Assembly (NCBI GenBank): GCA_018432645.1
Contig: JAHDSP010000055.1
Coordinates: 1 to 5,777 of the forward strand
Reading direction: 5' to 3'
From: Bacteroidales bacterium
GTDB lineage: Bacteria > Bacteroidota > Bacteroidia > Bacteroidales > DTU049
DNA: 5,777 bases
Position 1 is the stretch's first letter. Every line of letters starts with the position of its first letter. Below are positions 1-5,568 of this stretch, piece by piece. The notes below the pieces were generated by a model that was not told the DNA's origin, searched no databases, and saw only the letters and a list, made by a program, of their open reading frames with translations. A program made the position numbers and the translations under genes.

Positions 1-1452
1 GGTGCAGTAGGTCGTGTGGGCATAGAAAATAAAATTATTGCTAAAAATGATGGAATTGTTCATTTTGATGAACTTAGATATATAGATTATAATGATAATG
101 CTAATAATTACTATATTGTCATGGGGCGTTCTGCTGAAGTGAATTTACTAGATCCTAATACAATGACTATTATGCAATCTTCTAATATTCCTTTTGGCTC
201 TAAACTATATAAATTAGAAGGTGAGCTAGTAAAAAAAGGAGAAATTATCTGTGAATGGGATGCATATAATTCTTTAATTATAAGTGAGGTTGCAGGTAAA
301 GTGGTATATAATGATGTTATTGACAACGTTACTTTTAAATATGAAATAGATGAAAATACTGGACATAAGGATAGGATAATCATTGATTCTAAACAGAGAG
401 GGAAAATTCCTCAAATTTTAATTACTTCTGCTGCAGGTGATGTTTTAAAAGTTTATGATTTACCTGTTGGGGCAAGTATTCTCGTAGATAATGGGCAATT
501 AATAAAAGCAGGTGATAATATAGCCAAAATACCACGTGTAGTAGGTAAAGCTAGTGATATTACAGGTGGATTGCCACGTGTACAAGAGTTATTTGAGGCT
601 AGATCCCCAATAGATCCTGCTATTGTTGCTGAAATCGATGGTATAGTTAGCTTCGGTCCTAAACTTAAAAAGGGAAATAAAGAAGTTATAATAACTTCTA
701 AAACTGGTGAAGAAAGACATTATTTGATTCCTGTTACTAAACAAATTCTAGCTCAAGAAGGAGATTTTGTTAAAGCTGGTATGCCACTTTCAGATGGTCC
801 TATCTCACCACTAGATATATTGGCTATTAAAGGTCCTACTAAAGTGCAGGAATACCTTGTTAATGAAATTCAAGAAGTCTATCGTTTGCAAGGTGTTAAA
901 ATCAATGATAAACATTTCGAAGTTATTGTTAAACAAATGATGCAGAAAGTTGAAATCGTTGACCCTGGTGATACTAGATTCTTAGAAAGAGAATTAGTAG
1001 ATAGATTTATCTTTAATGATGAGAACGATAAGATATTTAGTATGAAAGTAGTAACTGATCCTGGTGATAGCGATTTACGTCCTGGTATGCTAGTTACAGC
1101 TAGACAACTTAGAGATATTAATTCTGTACTTAAACGTAGAGATATGAAGCTGGTACAAGCTAGAGATGCACAACCTGCTACTGCTAAACAGGTTTTACAG
1201 TCAATTACTAGAGCTGCTTTGCAAACACAAAGTGTATTATCTGCTGCCTCTTTCCAAGAAACGGTAAAAGTGTTGACTAATGCTTCTGTGAAAGCTACTA
1301 AAGATAATTTACAAGGCCTTAAAGAAAATGTTATTGTTGGTCATCTAATACCAGCTGGTACAGGTATTCGTCAATATGATAACTTGATTGTTGGTTCTAT
1401 GGATGAATATGAGGCTTTAATTGAATCAAAAAAAGAATTACAAAATCAATAA
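1..1452 (+). CDS. rpoC: DNA-directed RNA polymerase subunit beta', C-terminal part (5' truncated by window edge)
   Basis: This is the C-terminal 483 codons of the largest catalytic subunit of RNA polymerase. The frame is open to base 1, so the GTG at 16 is an internal valine and not a start. Roughly the first 180 codons align with the sandwich-barrel-hybrid insertion in the trigger-loop region (E. coli SI3). They share its pattern of a WD pair (codons 86-87), EVAGKVVYNDVID (96-108) and the IPRV stretch. Next comes the near-invariant DITGGLPRVQELFEARSP (codons 186-203), then SDGPISPLDIL, YRLQGVKINDKHFEVIVKQM (a conserved block around nt 880-940), SAASFQETVKVL and LKENVIVGHLIPAGTG. These blocks match the E. 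coli beta' C-terminus in order, with the usual short tail after the last one. DUF3467 follows after 3 bp. Identification is certain; only the N-terminal part is missing. Confidence 0.98.
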   Translation, partial: GAVGRVGIENKIIAKNDGIVHFDELRYIDYNDNANNYYIVMGRSAEVNLLDPNTMTIMQSSNIPFGSKLYKLEGELVKKGEIICEWDAYNSLIISEVAGKVVYNDVIDNVTFKYEIDENTGHKDRIIIDSKQRGKIPQILITSAAGDVLKVYDLPVGASILVDNGQLIKAGDNIAKIPRVVGKASDITGGLPRVQELFEARSPIDPAIVAEIDGIVSFGPKLKKGNKEVIITSKTGEERHYLIPVTKQILAQEGDFVKAGMPLSDGPISPLDILAIKGPTKVQEYLVNEIQEVYRLQGVKINDKHFEVIVKQMMQKVEIVDPGDTRFLERELVDRFIFNDENDKIFSMKVVTDPGDSDLRPGMLVTARQLRDINSVLKRRDMKLVQARDAQPATAKQVLQSITRAALQTQSVLSAASFQETVKVLTNASVKATKDNLQGLKENVIVGHLIPAGTGIRQYDNLIVGSMDEYEALIESKKELQNQ

Positions 1453-1455
1453 ATT

Positions 1456-1767
1456 ATGAGCGAAAAAGATAAAAAAGAAAATCAAATAAATGTTTTCTTA
1501 CCACCTGAAATAGCTGATGGTATTTATTCAAATTTAGCTATTATTTCACATTCTCCTGATGAATTCGTAATAGATTTTCTGTCATTAGTACCAGGAGTTT
1601 CAGATGCTAAAGTGAAAAGTAGAATTATTTGTACTCCCCAACATGCTAAAAAACTTCTTAGAGCTTTATCAGATAATATACAACGTTATGAAAATAGTTT
1701 TGGTGAGATTATAGAACATGAGCAAAAAATGCCTAATATAAATACTAATTTCTACGGCGAAGCTTAA
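1456..1767 (+). CDS. DUF3467 family protein encoded behind rpoC
   Basis: A 103-residue cytosolic protein of the DUF3467 family, whose molecular function is not known to me. The family pattern is clear: a polar N-terminus, then INVFLPPEIADGIYSNLAII (11-30), SPDEFVIDFLSLVPG (33-47), AKVKSRIICTPQHAKKLLRA (51-70) and a final helix DNIQRYENSFGEI (73-85). It has no signal peptide or membrane segment. The ATG lies 3 bp after the rpoC stop, so translation is probably coupled to rpoC and both are probably on one mRNA. No Shine-Dalgarno sequence is visible. From memory, the rpoC-DUF3467 pair is common in Bacteroidota and its relatives, which suggests a role close to RNA polymerase, but that is inference from position only. 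Family assignment is confident and function is open. Confidence 0.9.
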   Translation: MSEKDKKENQINVFLPPEIADGIYSNLAIISHSPDEFVIDFLSLVPGVSDAKVKSRIICTPQHAKKLLRALSDNIQRYENSFGEIIEHEQKMPNINTNFYGEA

Positions 1768-1873
1768 AAAATTATTTAATTAGGTGTTTAATTAATAACT
1801 AAATTAATACTGATTAATTCATAGGAATAACTATATTTCTTATAAGTATAATTAATTTTTAATAAATTCCTTC

Positions 1874-1918
1874 TTTTGTTACTTTTCTTTGTTAACTACA
1901 CAAAGAAAGGTAACAAAA
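1874..1918. repeat. Inverted repeat with 19-bp arms; REP-like element or terminator
   Basis: The left arm TTTTGTTACTTTTCTTTGT (1874-1892) pairs with ACAAAGAAAGGTAACAAAA (1900-1918) across a 7-base loop, TAACTAC. Of the 19 positions, 18 are Watson-Crick. The remaining one (1883/1909) is a G-U pair in + strand RNA but an A-C mismatch in - strand RNA. From memory, the GTTACTTT...AAAGTAAC theme recurs between genes in many Bacteroidota genomes, so this may be one copy of a dispersed family. Its place between convergent units suits transcription termination. However, no T-run follows the stem on the + strand (AAATTTCC follows), so it is not a textbook intrinsic terminator. Confidence 0.75.
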
Positions 1919-1994
1919 AAATTTCCGATAGTGAAATGCGGATAAATGATAAATAGTCTGTCACAATGAGATACTGAAGGTTCAATTTCATAAA

Positions 1995-2015
1995 GTAAAA
2001 TTAATTTAATTTTAC
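1995..2015 (-). terminator. Weak candidate terminator hairpin for the - strand unit
   Basis: A 9-bp perfect stem, GTAAAATTA (1995-2003) with TAATTTTAC (2007-2015), has a 3-base loop and lies 11 bases beyond the stop codon of the last - strand gene. Read on the - strand it is followed by TTTATG, which gives only a short T-run. The stem has just two G-C pairs, so it would be unstable. It may be chance in such AT-rich sequence. Confidence 0.3.
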
Positions 2016-2026
2016 ATTTATGAATG

Positions 2027-2521
2027 TTACTTAAAATTTAACCAATTACTTGGATAAAATTTACCAGATTTTAACTCTTCAATAAATTCGTTTACATTGG
2101 TTATTTGGGAGCTAATTGTATAAAACTGTAACTCGTTTACATTTTTGTAAATTATTTCAGCAAAAACAAAATATGTAATTAAAGCTCTGCCACCTTGCTT
2201 AAAAACTAAACCATAATAATTATCTCTTTTTAATAAAAATATTAATTGATTATTTGGAAGAAAAATATTTCTTACCACATCAGTTTTTCTGTATTTTTTA
2301 CCAGGATTAACTATATTAAAATTTCCATCAAATTTGTTTTTTAGTGCTTTCATTAATGGCCTTGGAATTTTATTTTTGTTATAATAAACATTTATACTAT
2401 CTTTAATATAAAAAATTTCAATAATTCTATCTTTAGATGTCAAATTATTTTCTAATGGGTTATTTTGAGCTATTAAATATTGAAAACAAAAAAATAATAT
2501 TAACAAAAAAATTTTTTTCAT
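2027..2521 (-). CDS. Predicted secreted protein of unknown function (164 aa)
   Basis: I do not recognise this family. The ATG at 2521 is preferred because it opens a classic signal peptide: MKK, a hydrophobic stretch IFLLILFFCFQYLI (residues 4-17), and Ala-Gln before NNPLEN, with cleavage probably near 18-19. An ATG at 2599 in the same frame would add 26 mostly basic residues ahead of this signal, and those bases overlap a separate small ORF in another frame. The mature part of about 145 residues is rich in Lys, Asn, Tyr and Ile. It includes EIFYIKDSINVYYNKNKIPR (35-54), a basic patch GKKYRKTDVVRN (74-85) and IFLLKRDNYYGLVFKQGGRA (94-113), and suggests an alpha/beta fold. It has no lipobox and no T9SS C-terminal domain, so it is probably periplasmic or otherwise exported. 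It starts 10 bp after the 55-codon ORF and is the last gene of the - strand series. Confidence 0.75.
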   Translation of the reverse strand: MKKIFLLILFFCFQYLIAQNNPLENNLTSKDRIIEIFYIKDSINVYYNKNKIPRPLMKALKNKFDGNFNIVNPGKKYRKTDVVRNIFLPNNQLIFLLKRDNYYGLVFKQGGRALITYFVFAEIIYKNVNELQFYTISSQITNVNEFIEELKSGKFYPSNWLNFK

Positions 2522-2531
2522 ACTAATAAGC

Positions 2532-2699
2532 CTACTTTGTAGATGTTGAATTTTTCGTTTTAATAACATTTCCGCTATGATTATTCCTCGTTCCTTCATT
2601 TAAAATTTTAGCAGCAGCTGTTTTATAATTTTCTATCACATATTTCCCTTCTTTAGTATCATAATATTTATCTGGCATATAAAACTCTATTTTTTTCAT
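2532..2699 (-). CDS. Small hypothetical ORF (55 aa)
   Basis: An ATG at 2699 opens a 55-codon frame that ends in TAG at 2532-2534. It sits exactly in the gap between two neighbours: 25 bp after the upstream stop and 10 bp before the downstream signal-peptide ATG. An in-frame TAA lies two codons before the ATG, so the ORF cannot be extended upstream. The product begins MKKIEFYMPDKYYDTKEGKY, continues with a likely helix VIENYKTAAAKILNEG (residues 21-36) and ends in a polar tail rich in Asn, Thr and Ser. It is soluble, with no signal peptide. Residues such as PDK, EGK and AAAK look more like protein than random AT-rich translation. It could be a real small protein, or the remains of a larger gene such as the tail of a toxin-like protein. 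No family is recognised. Confidence 0.5.
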   Translation of the reverse strand: MKKIEFYMPDKYYDTKEGKYVIENYKTAAAKILNEGTRNNHSGNVIKTKNSTSTK

Positions 2700-2724
2700 T
2701 TGTTATATTTATTATTTGTTAATT

Positions 2725-3489
2725 TTAATTAATTGGAATTTTTGCAATATTTAACATAGAAGGATAATTCAATAAATCATCTGGATAATTATTAATATAA
2801 TATAACACAATATAATTATCTATAATATCAATTTTATATATTCTAATAAATGGATTGTCAAATTCTACAATTTTATAATATTTATATGTTTTTAAATCAA
2901 AAACATATAGTTTATCTGAACTATTAAAAATGATTTTCTCTCCATTACATGCTGTAATTGCAGAACTAGAATTTGATAAATTGTTTACAATAAATTTAAT
3001 ATCATAATTATTTAAATCACAATAGTATAAAATTGTTGTTGTAAATAAATCATCTATATTTTGATCAATTATTAAGGGAATTAACAATATATTATATTTT
3101 TTATCTAAATAATAACTACCAGCAGTCAGCACGCTATCTTTATAAAATATATTATTCCCATTATAAAATATTTGAATTGTGCAATACAACATAGAGTAAT
3201 AGAAAGCAGGAGTATCATTTATTATATTCAAAAAACTCGGTTTCTTAATACTTATCAGATTGCTATCAATAAACAAAGTATCAGGTTTTTGATTTAAACT
3301 ATCCAACCCTTTATGCTCACATATTACACTATCATATTTAATTGTTCTATAAAAAAAATCATTAATATTTATTGTTATTACATCATTATTGAAATCGCAA
3401 ATATTTAATACATTTTGAGAAAAAATATTAAATTGCATAAATATATTAATATTAAGTAAAATTAGAAATTTATAAAAATTTTTGTTCAT
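2725..3489 (-). CDS. Predicted secreted protein of unknown function, possibly beta-propeller-like (254 aa)
   Basis: The N-terminus MNKNFYKFLILLNINIFMQF followed by NIFSQ reads as a signal peptide with cleavage near Ser24-Gln25, so the protein is probably exported. The remaining 230 residues are strongly beta-type and very rich in Ile, Asn, Tyr and Asp. Segments such as KIIFNSSDKLYVFDLKTYKY (185-204), YYCDLNNYDIKFI (155-167) and IDIIDNYIVLYYI (220-232) resemble the strand-turn-strand units of beta-propellers, where a 'label' strand is followed by a value strand. This is only a visual impression. I see no catalytic motif, lipobox or sorting domain. The coding sequence is unusually poor in GC (32 of 180 bases at 2821-3000). 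It lies 30 bp after the lipoprotein gene and 25 bp before the 55-codon ORF, which suggests shared transcription. Confidence 0.75.
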   Translation of the reverse strand: MNKNFYKFLILLNINIFMQFNIFSQNVLNICDFNNDVITININDFFYRTIKYDSVICEHKGLDSLNQKPDTLFIDSNLISIKKPSFLNIINDTPAFYYSMLYCTIQIFYNGNNIFYKDSVLTAGSYYLDKKYNILLIPLIIDQNIDDLFTTTILYYCDLNNYDIKFIVNNLSNSSSAITACNGEKIIFNSSDKLYVFDLKTYKYYKIVEFDNPFIRIYKIDIIDNYIVLYYINNYPDDLLNYPSMLNIAKIPIN

Positions 3490-3519
3490 TTTTTATTATT
3501 ATCGGACAACAATGATTTT

Positions 3520-3999
3520 TTACATATTTATGCTCCATGGTTCTATGAATTCTCCATTATCTAATTTAAGTAAATTCATGGGAATAAGTGTATCATCTCT
3601 ACATTCAAATTTTTTATATGGAACGTAAAAAATATATTTTTTGTTATAAAATTTTTGACCAATATTATTTTTATCACAAATTGCTACTATTTTACTATCA
3701 ATCATTAATATGCCTTTATAGCCTTCTATATCTCTACCACAATAATTATAAGATATTCTAACAAATGTATCCTTATCGTTAAAAGTTTTATCTTTAACAA
3801 AAAATTCTATAAAATAAATAACAGTACTATCAAAATTCATATCAGAAACATACCTATTAAATTTTTTCATGATGTCGTTATTTAATATAAAACTACTAGT
3901 TATATTTTCATTATCATTATACGTAAAATTATTATTATTTTTATTATTACATGATTCTAATAAAAATAAAATAATTATAAATATTATTATTTTCTTCAT
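3520..3999 (-). CDS. Predicted small lipoprotein of unknown function (159 aa)
   Basis: The N-terminus is a lipoprotein signal peptide: MKK, then IIIFIIILFLL, then the lipobox-like LESC with the acylated Cys at residue 17. Glu at the -2 position is a little unusual. An Asn-rich linker of about 16 residues follows (NNKNNNNFTYNDNEN). The body of about 125 residues mixes strands and helices, with RISYNYCGRDIEGYKG (81-96), ILMIDSKIVAICD (97-109), KKYIFYVPYKKFEC (120-133) and a closing GEFIEPW (149-155). Three further cysteines (87, 108, 133) could pair in the periplasm. It is likely anchored in the outer or inner membrane. No family is recognised. It lies 35 bp downstream of ddl, with no obvious promoter of its own, and heads the run of accessory genes. 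Confidence 0.75.
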   Translation of the reverse strand: MKKIIIFIIILFLLESCNNKNNNNFTYNDNENITSSFILNNDIMKKFNRYVSDMNFDSTVIYFIEFFVKDKTFNDKDTFVRISYNYCGRDIEGYKGILMIDSKIVAICDKNNIGQKFYNKKYIFYVPYKKFECRDDTLIPMNLLKLDNGEFIEPWSINM

Positions 4000-4034
4000 A
4001 TTTATCTTGTATTTATTAACGTTATTTCAATAAA

Positions 4035-5024
4035 TTAAAATTTCCTATTTAGAGCATTCTCTATTAGTATATTGATTAATTGAGGAAGTGAATATCCTGC
4101 AATTTTAGCTTGTACAGGGACAATAGATGCTTCACTCATACCAGGAATAGTATTCACCTCTAAAAAAAATAATTCATCACCATCCCATATATAATCGAAT
4201 CTAACTACACCAAAGCATGATAAATATTTGTACAAATTTTTTGATGTTGATTGTATCAAATCAGATAAATCCTTGCTGATATCAGCTGGAGTTATTTCAT
4301 CAGACATTCCAGGAATATATTTCGCCTCATAATCGAAAAAATCATTTTTAGAAATAATCTCTGTTACTGGTAGAGCAATGATATTATCATTATAGCCGAA
4401 GACACCACAACTGAGCTCTCTACCTTTGATTCCTTGCTCTATTAATATTTCTTTATCATATTTCCATGCCAATTGTAGAGCTGTATCTAATTCATTAATA
4501 TTATAAATTTTGCTAAGACCAACGCTACTGCCACTATTAGCTGGTTTGATAAATAATGGGAAATTTAATTGTTCTATTTTATCGATTATATCTTTATATG
4601 GCAAAGGAAAAGGGACATATACTGATGGAGCTAAAGAAACTAATTTACTATCATTAACGACAGATTTGCAATAATATTTATTAAAAGTAAGCATAGATAC
4701 CGAGGCAGAGCAAGTAGTATGAGGTATATTTTTGATTTCGAGATATCCTTCTAGCAAACCGTTTTCGCCTGGTGTACCATGAATGATTATAAAAGCTACA
4801 TCGAAATTAATTTTTTGTTTATTAAAGCTTGCAGAGAAATCATTTAGTAGTAATTCTACTTCATTATTATTTGAATCTTTGCAAAGCCATTTATCTTTTT
4901 GTACATCAATTAGATAAACATTGTATAGATTTTTATCGATATTTTTAGCTATCATATCTGCACTTTTGATGCTGATATCTCTCTCGCCAGAATATCCACC
5001 ATACATTAGAGCAACATTGAGCAT
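4035..5024 (-). CDS. ddl: D-alanine--D-alanine ligase
   Basis: This cytosolic ATP-grasp enzyme (329 aa, normal length) joins two D-alanines using ATP to make the dipeptide that ends the peptidoglycan stem peptide. The N-terminal domain carries GGYSGERDIS (9-18), with Glu14 in the place of E. coli DdlB Glu15, and HGTPGENGLLEGYLE (82-96). The ATP-grasp part shows FIKPANSGSSVGLSK (158-172), with the nucleotide-binding Lys160 and the catalytic-triad serine, and IEQGIKGRELSCGV (195-208). The omega loop has FDYEAKY (230-236), whose tyrosine signature marks D-Ala-D-Ala rather than VanA-type D-Ala-D-Lac ligases. VVRFDY (273-278) and FLEVNTIPGMSEAS (287-300), with the metal ligands Glu289 and Asn291, complete the site. 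The ATG at 5024 is the only start between the preceding in-frame stop and the GGYSGE motif. It follows yqeY by 28 bp, so they are probably cotranscribed. Confidence 0.97.
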   Translation of the reverse strand: MLNVALMYGGYSGERDISIKSADMIAKNIDKNLYNVYLIDVQKDKWLCKDSNNNEVELLLNDFSASFNKQKINFDVAFIIIHGTPGENGLLEGYLEIKNIPHTTCSASVSMLTFNKYYCKSVVNDSKLVSLAPSVYVPFPLPYKDIIDKIEQLNFPLFIKPANSGSSVGLSKIYNINELDTALQLAWKYDKEILIEQGIKGRELSCGVFGYNDNIIALPVTEIISKNDFFDYEAKYIPGMSDEITPADISKDLSDLIQSTSKNLYKYLSCFGVVRFDYIWDGDELFFLEVNTIPGMSEASIVPVQAKIAGYSLPQLINILIENALNRKF

Positions 5025-5052
5025 ACAATTTATTTTAACAAAGTTTTAGATT

Positions 5053-5502
5053 TTAGCTTAAAAGTCTTTTAACTATATTAGAAATAGTAGCATTATCTGC
5101 TTTACCTGCAAGAGATTTAGAAACGACACCCATAACTTTTCCCATATCCTTTATAGAAGTAGCATTTAGCTCATTTATGACTTTTTTCACTTCATTTTCT
5201 ATTTCTTCATTTGAAAGCTGAGCAGGTAGATAAGTTTTTATAATTGCAGCCTGCGAAAGCTCTATATCAGCTAAATCAGTTCTATTATTGTTATTATAAA
5301 TTTCTGCAGATTCTATTCTTTGCTTGTATAAACGCTGCAAAATTTTTATTTCATCAGCCTCGGTTAATTCCCTTTTAGCGTTCCCTTCTGTTTGAGCTAA
5401 TAATAATGCAGATTTGATAGCTCTGAGAGCATCCAATTTATCAGATTCATGGTTTTTCATAGCTGCCATGATATCTTTAGTTATTTTCTCAATTAATGAC
5501 AT
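5053..5502 (-). CDS. yqeY: GatB/YqeY domain-containing protein
   Basis: At 149 residues this has the usual full length of the YqeY family, soluble helical proteins related to the tail domain of the GatB subunit of Asp/Glu-tRNA amidotransferase. Their exact role is unsettled, and an effect on tRNA-linked metabolism is assumed from the homology. The family blocks are all visible: LDALRAIKSALLLAQTE (23-39), LTEADEIKILQRLYKQR (46-62), the acid and Ala-rich ADIELSQAAIIKTYLPAQLS (78-97), DMGKVMGVVSKSLAGKAD (119-136) and the closing ISNIVKRLL (140-148). No signal peptide is present. It lies 66 bp after the lptD-like gene and 28 bp before ddl on the same strand. Confidence 0.95.
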   Translation of the reverse strand: MSLIEKITKDIMAAMKNHESDKLDALRAIKSALLLAQTEGNAKRELTEADEIKILQRLYKQRIESAEIYNNNNRTDLADIELSQAAIIKTYLPAQLSNEEIENEVKKVINELNATSIKDMGKVMGVVSKSLAGKADNATISNIVKRLLS

Positions 5503-5535
5503 ATTATATTAATTTTTTAATTTACAAAATTAAAA

Positions 5536-5560
5536 CAAATTTACTTAATTTATTAAACAA
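5536..5560 (-). promoter_or_regulatory. Possible Bacteroidota-type promoter ahead of yqeY (weak)
   Basis: Read on the - strand, TAAATTTG (5543 down to 5536) fits the Bacteroidota -7 consensus TAnnTTTG. It lies 33 bases ahead of the yqeY ATG. A TTG at 5560-5558 could serve as the -33 element, but only 14 bases separate the two, which is shorter than the usual spacing. In 66 bp of nearly pure A/T such matches arise easily. It would let yqeY and ddl be transcribed apart from lptD. Confidence 0.2.
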
Positions 5561-5568
5561 TATCAGAA

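Larger units (their letters stand above)
1768..2026. other. Intergenic region between converging transcription units
   Basis: This stretch of 259 bp separates the rpoC unit (+) from the long - strand gene series, so both units must end here. The first 100 bases are almost pure A/T and include a weak 7-bp hairpin (1776-1782 with 1789-1795) just behind the DUF3467 stop. A strong inverted repeat follows at 1874-1918. Bases 1924-1983 are noticeably richer in GC (22 of 60 by hand count) and contain no open frame or RNA gene that I can recognise. A second AT hairpin lies at 1995-2015. Confidence 0.8.

Noticed and set aside
16..18. GTG as the start of the rpoC reading frame
   Set aside because: The frame is open to base 1 (GAVGRV precedes it) and the protein is clearly only the C-terminal part of beta'. 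The GTG is an internal valine codon.
111..383. A 90-codon open frame on the - strand inside rpoC
   Set aside because: It lies wholly within the strongly conserved rpoC coding frame, its translation has no recognisable motif, and nothing suggests a - strand transcript here. It is a chance antisense frame.
1776..1795. Hairpin just after the DUF3467 stop as a terminator of the rpoC unit
   Set aside because: It has only 7 A-T pairs and no T-run behind it. Such palindromes are frequent by chance in sequence this rich in A/T.
3490..3519. TTGTTGTCC...ATAATAAT on the - strand as a promoter for the 254-residue protein gene
   Set aside because: It has no TAnnTTTG element and the spacing does not fit the Bacteroidota consensus. 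The gap is only 30 bp, so read-through is simpler.
2027..3999. CRISPR array, tRNA or insertion sequence in the accessory block
   Set aside because: I found no regularly spaced direct repeats, no cloverleaf and no transposase motif or terminal inverted repeats flanking the block. Possible transfer rests only on base composition and gene content.
4035..5024. Vancomycin-resistance-type D-Ala-D-Lac ligase
   Set aside because: The omega loop reads FDYEAKY, with the tyrosine typical of D-Ala-D-Ala ligases, and no vanH or vanX genes are adjacent. It is a housekeeping Ddl.
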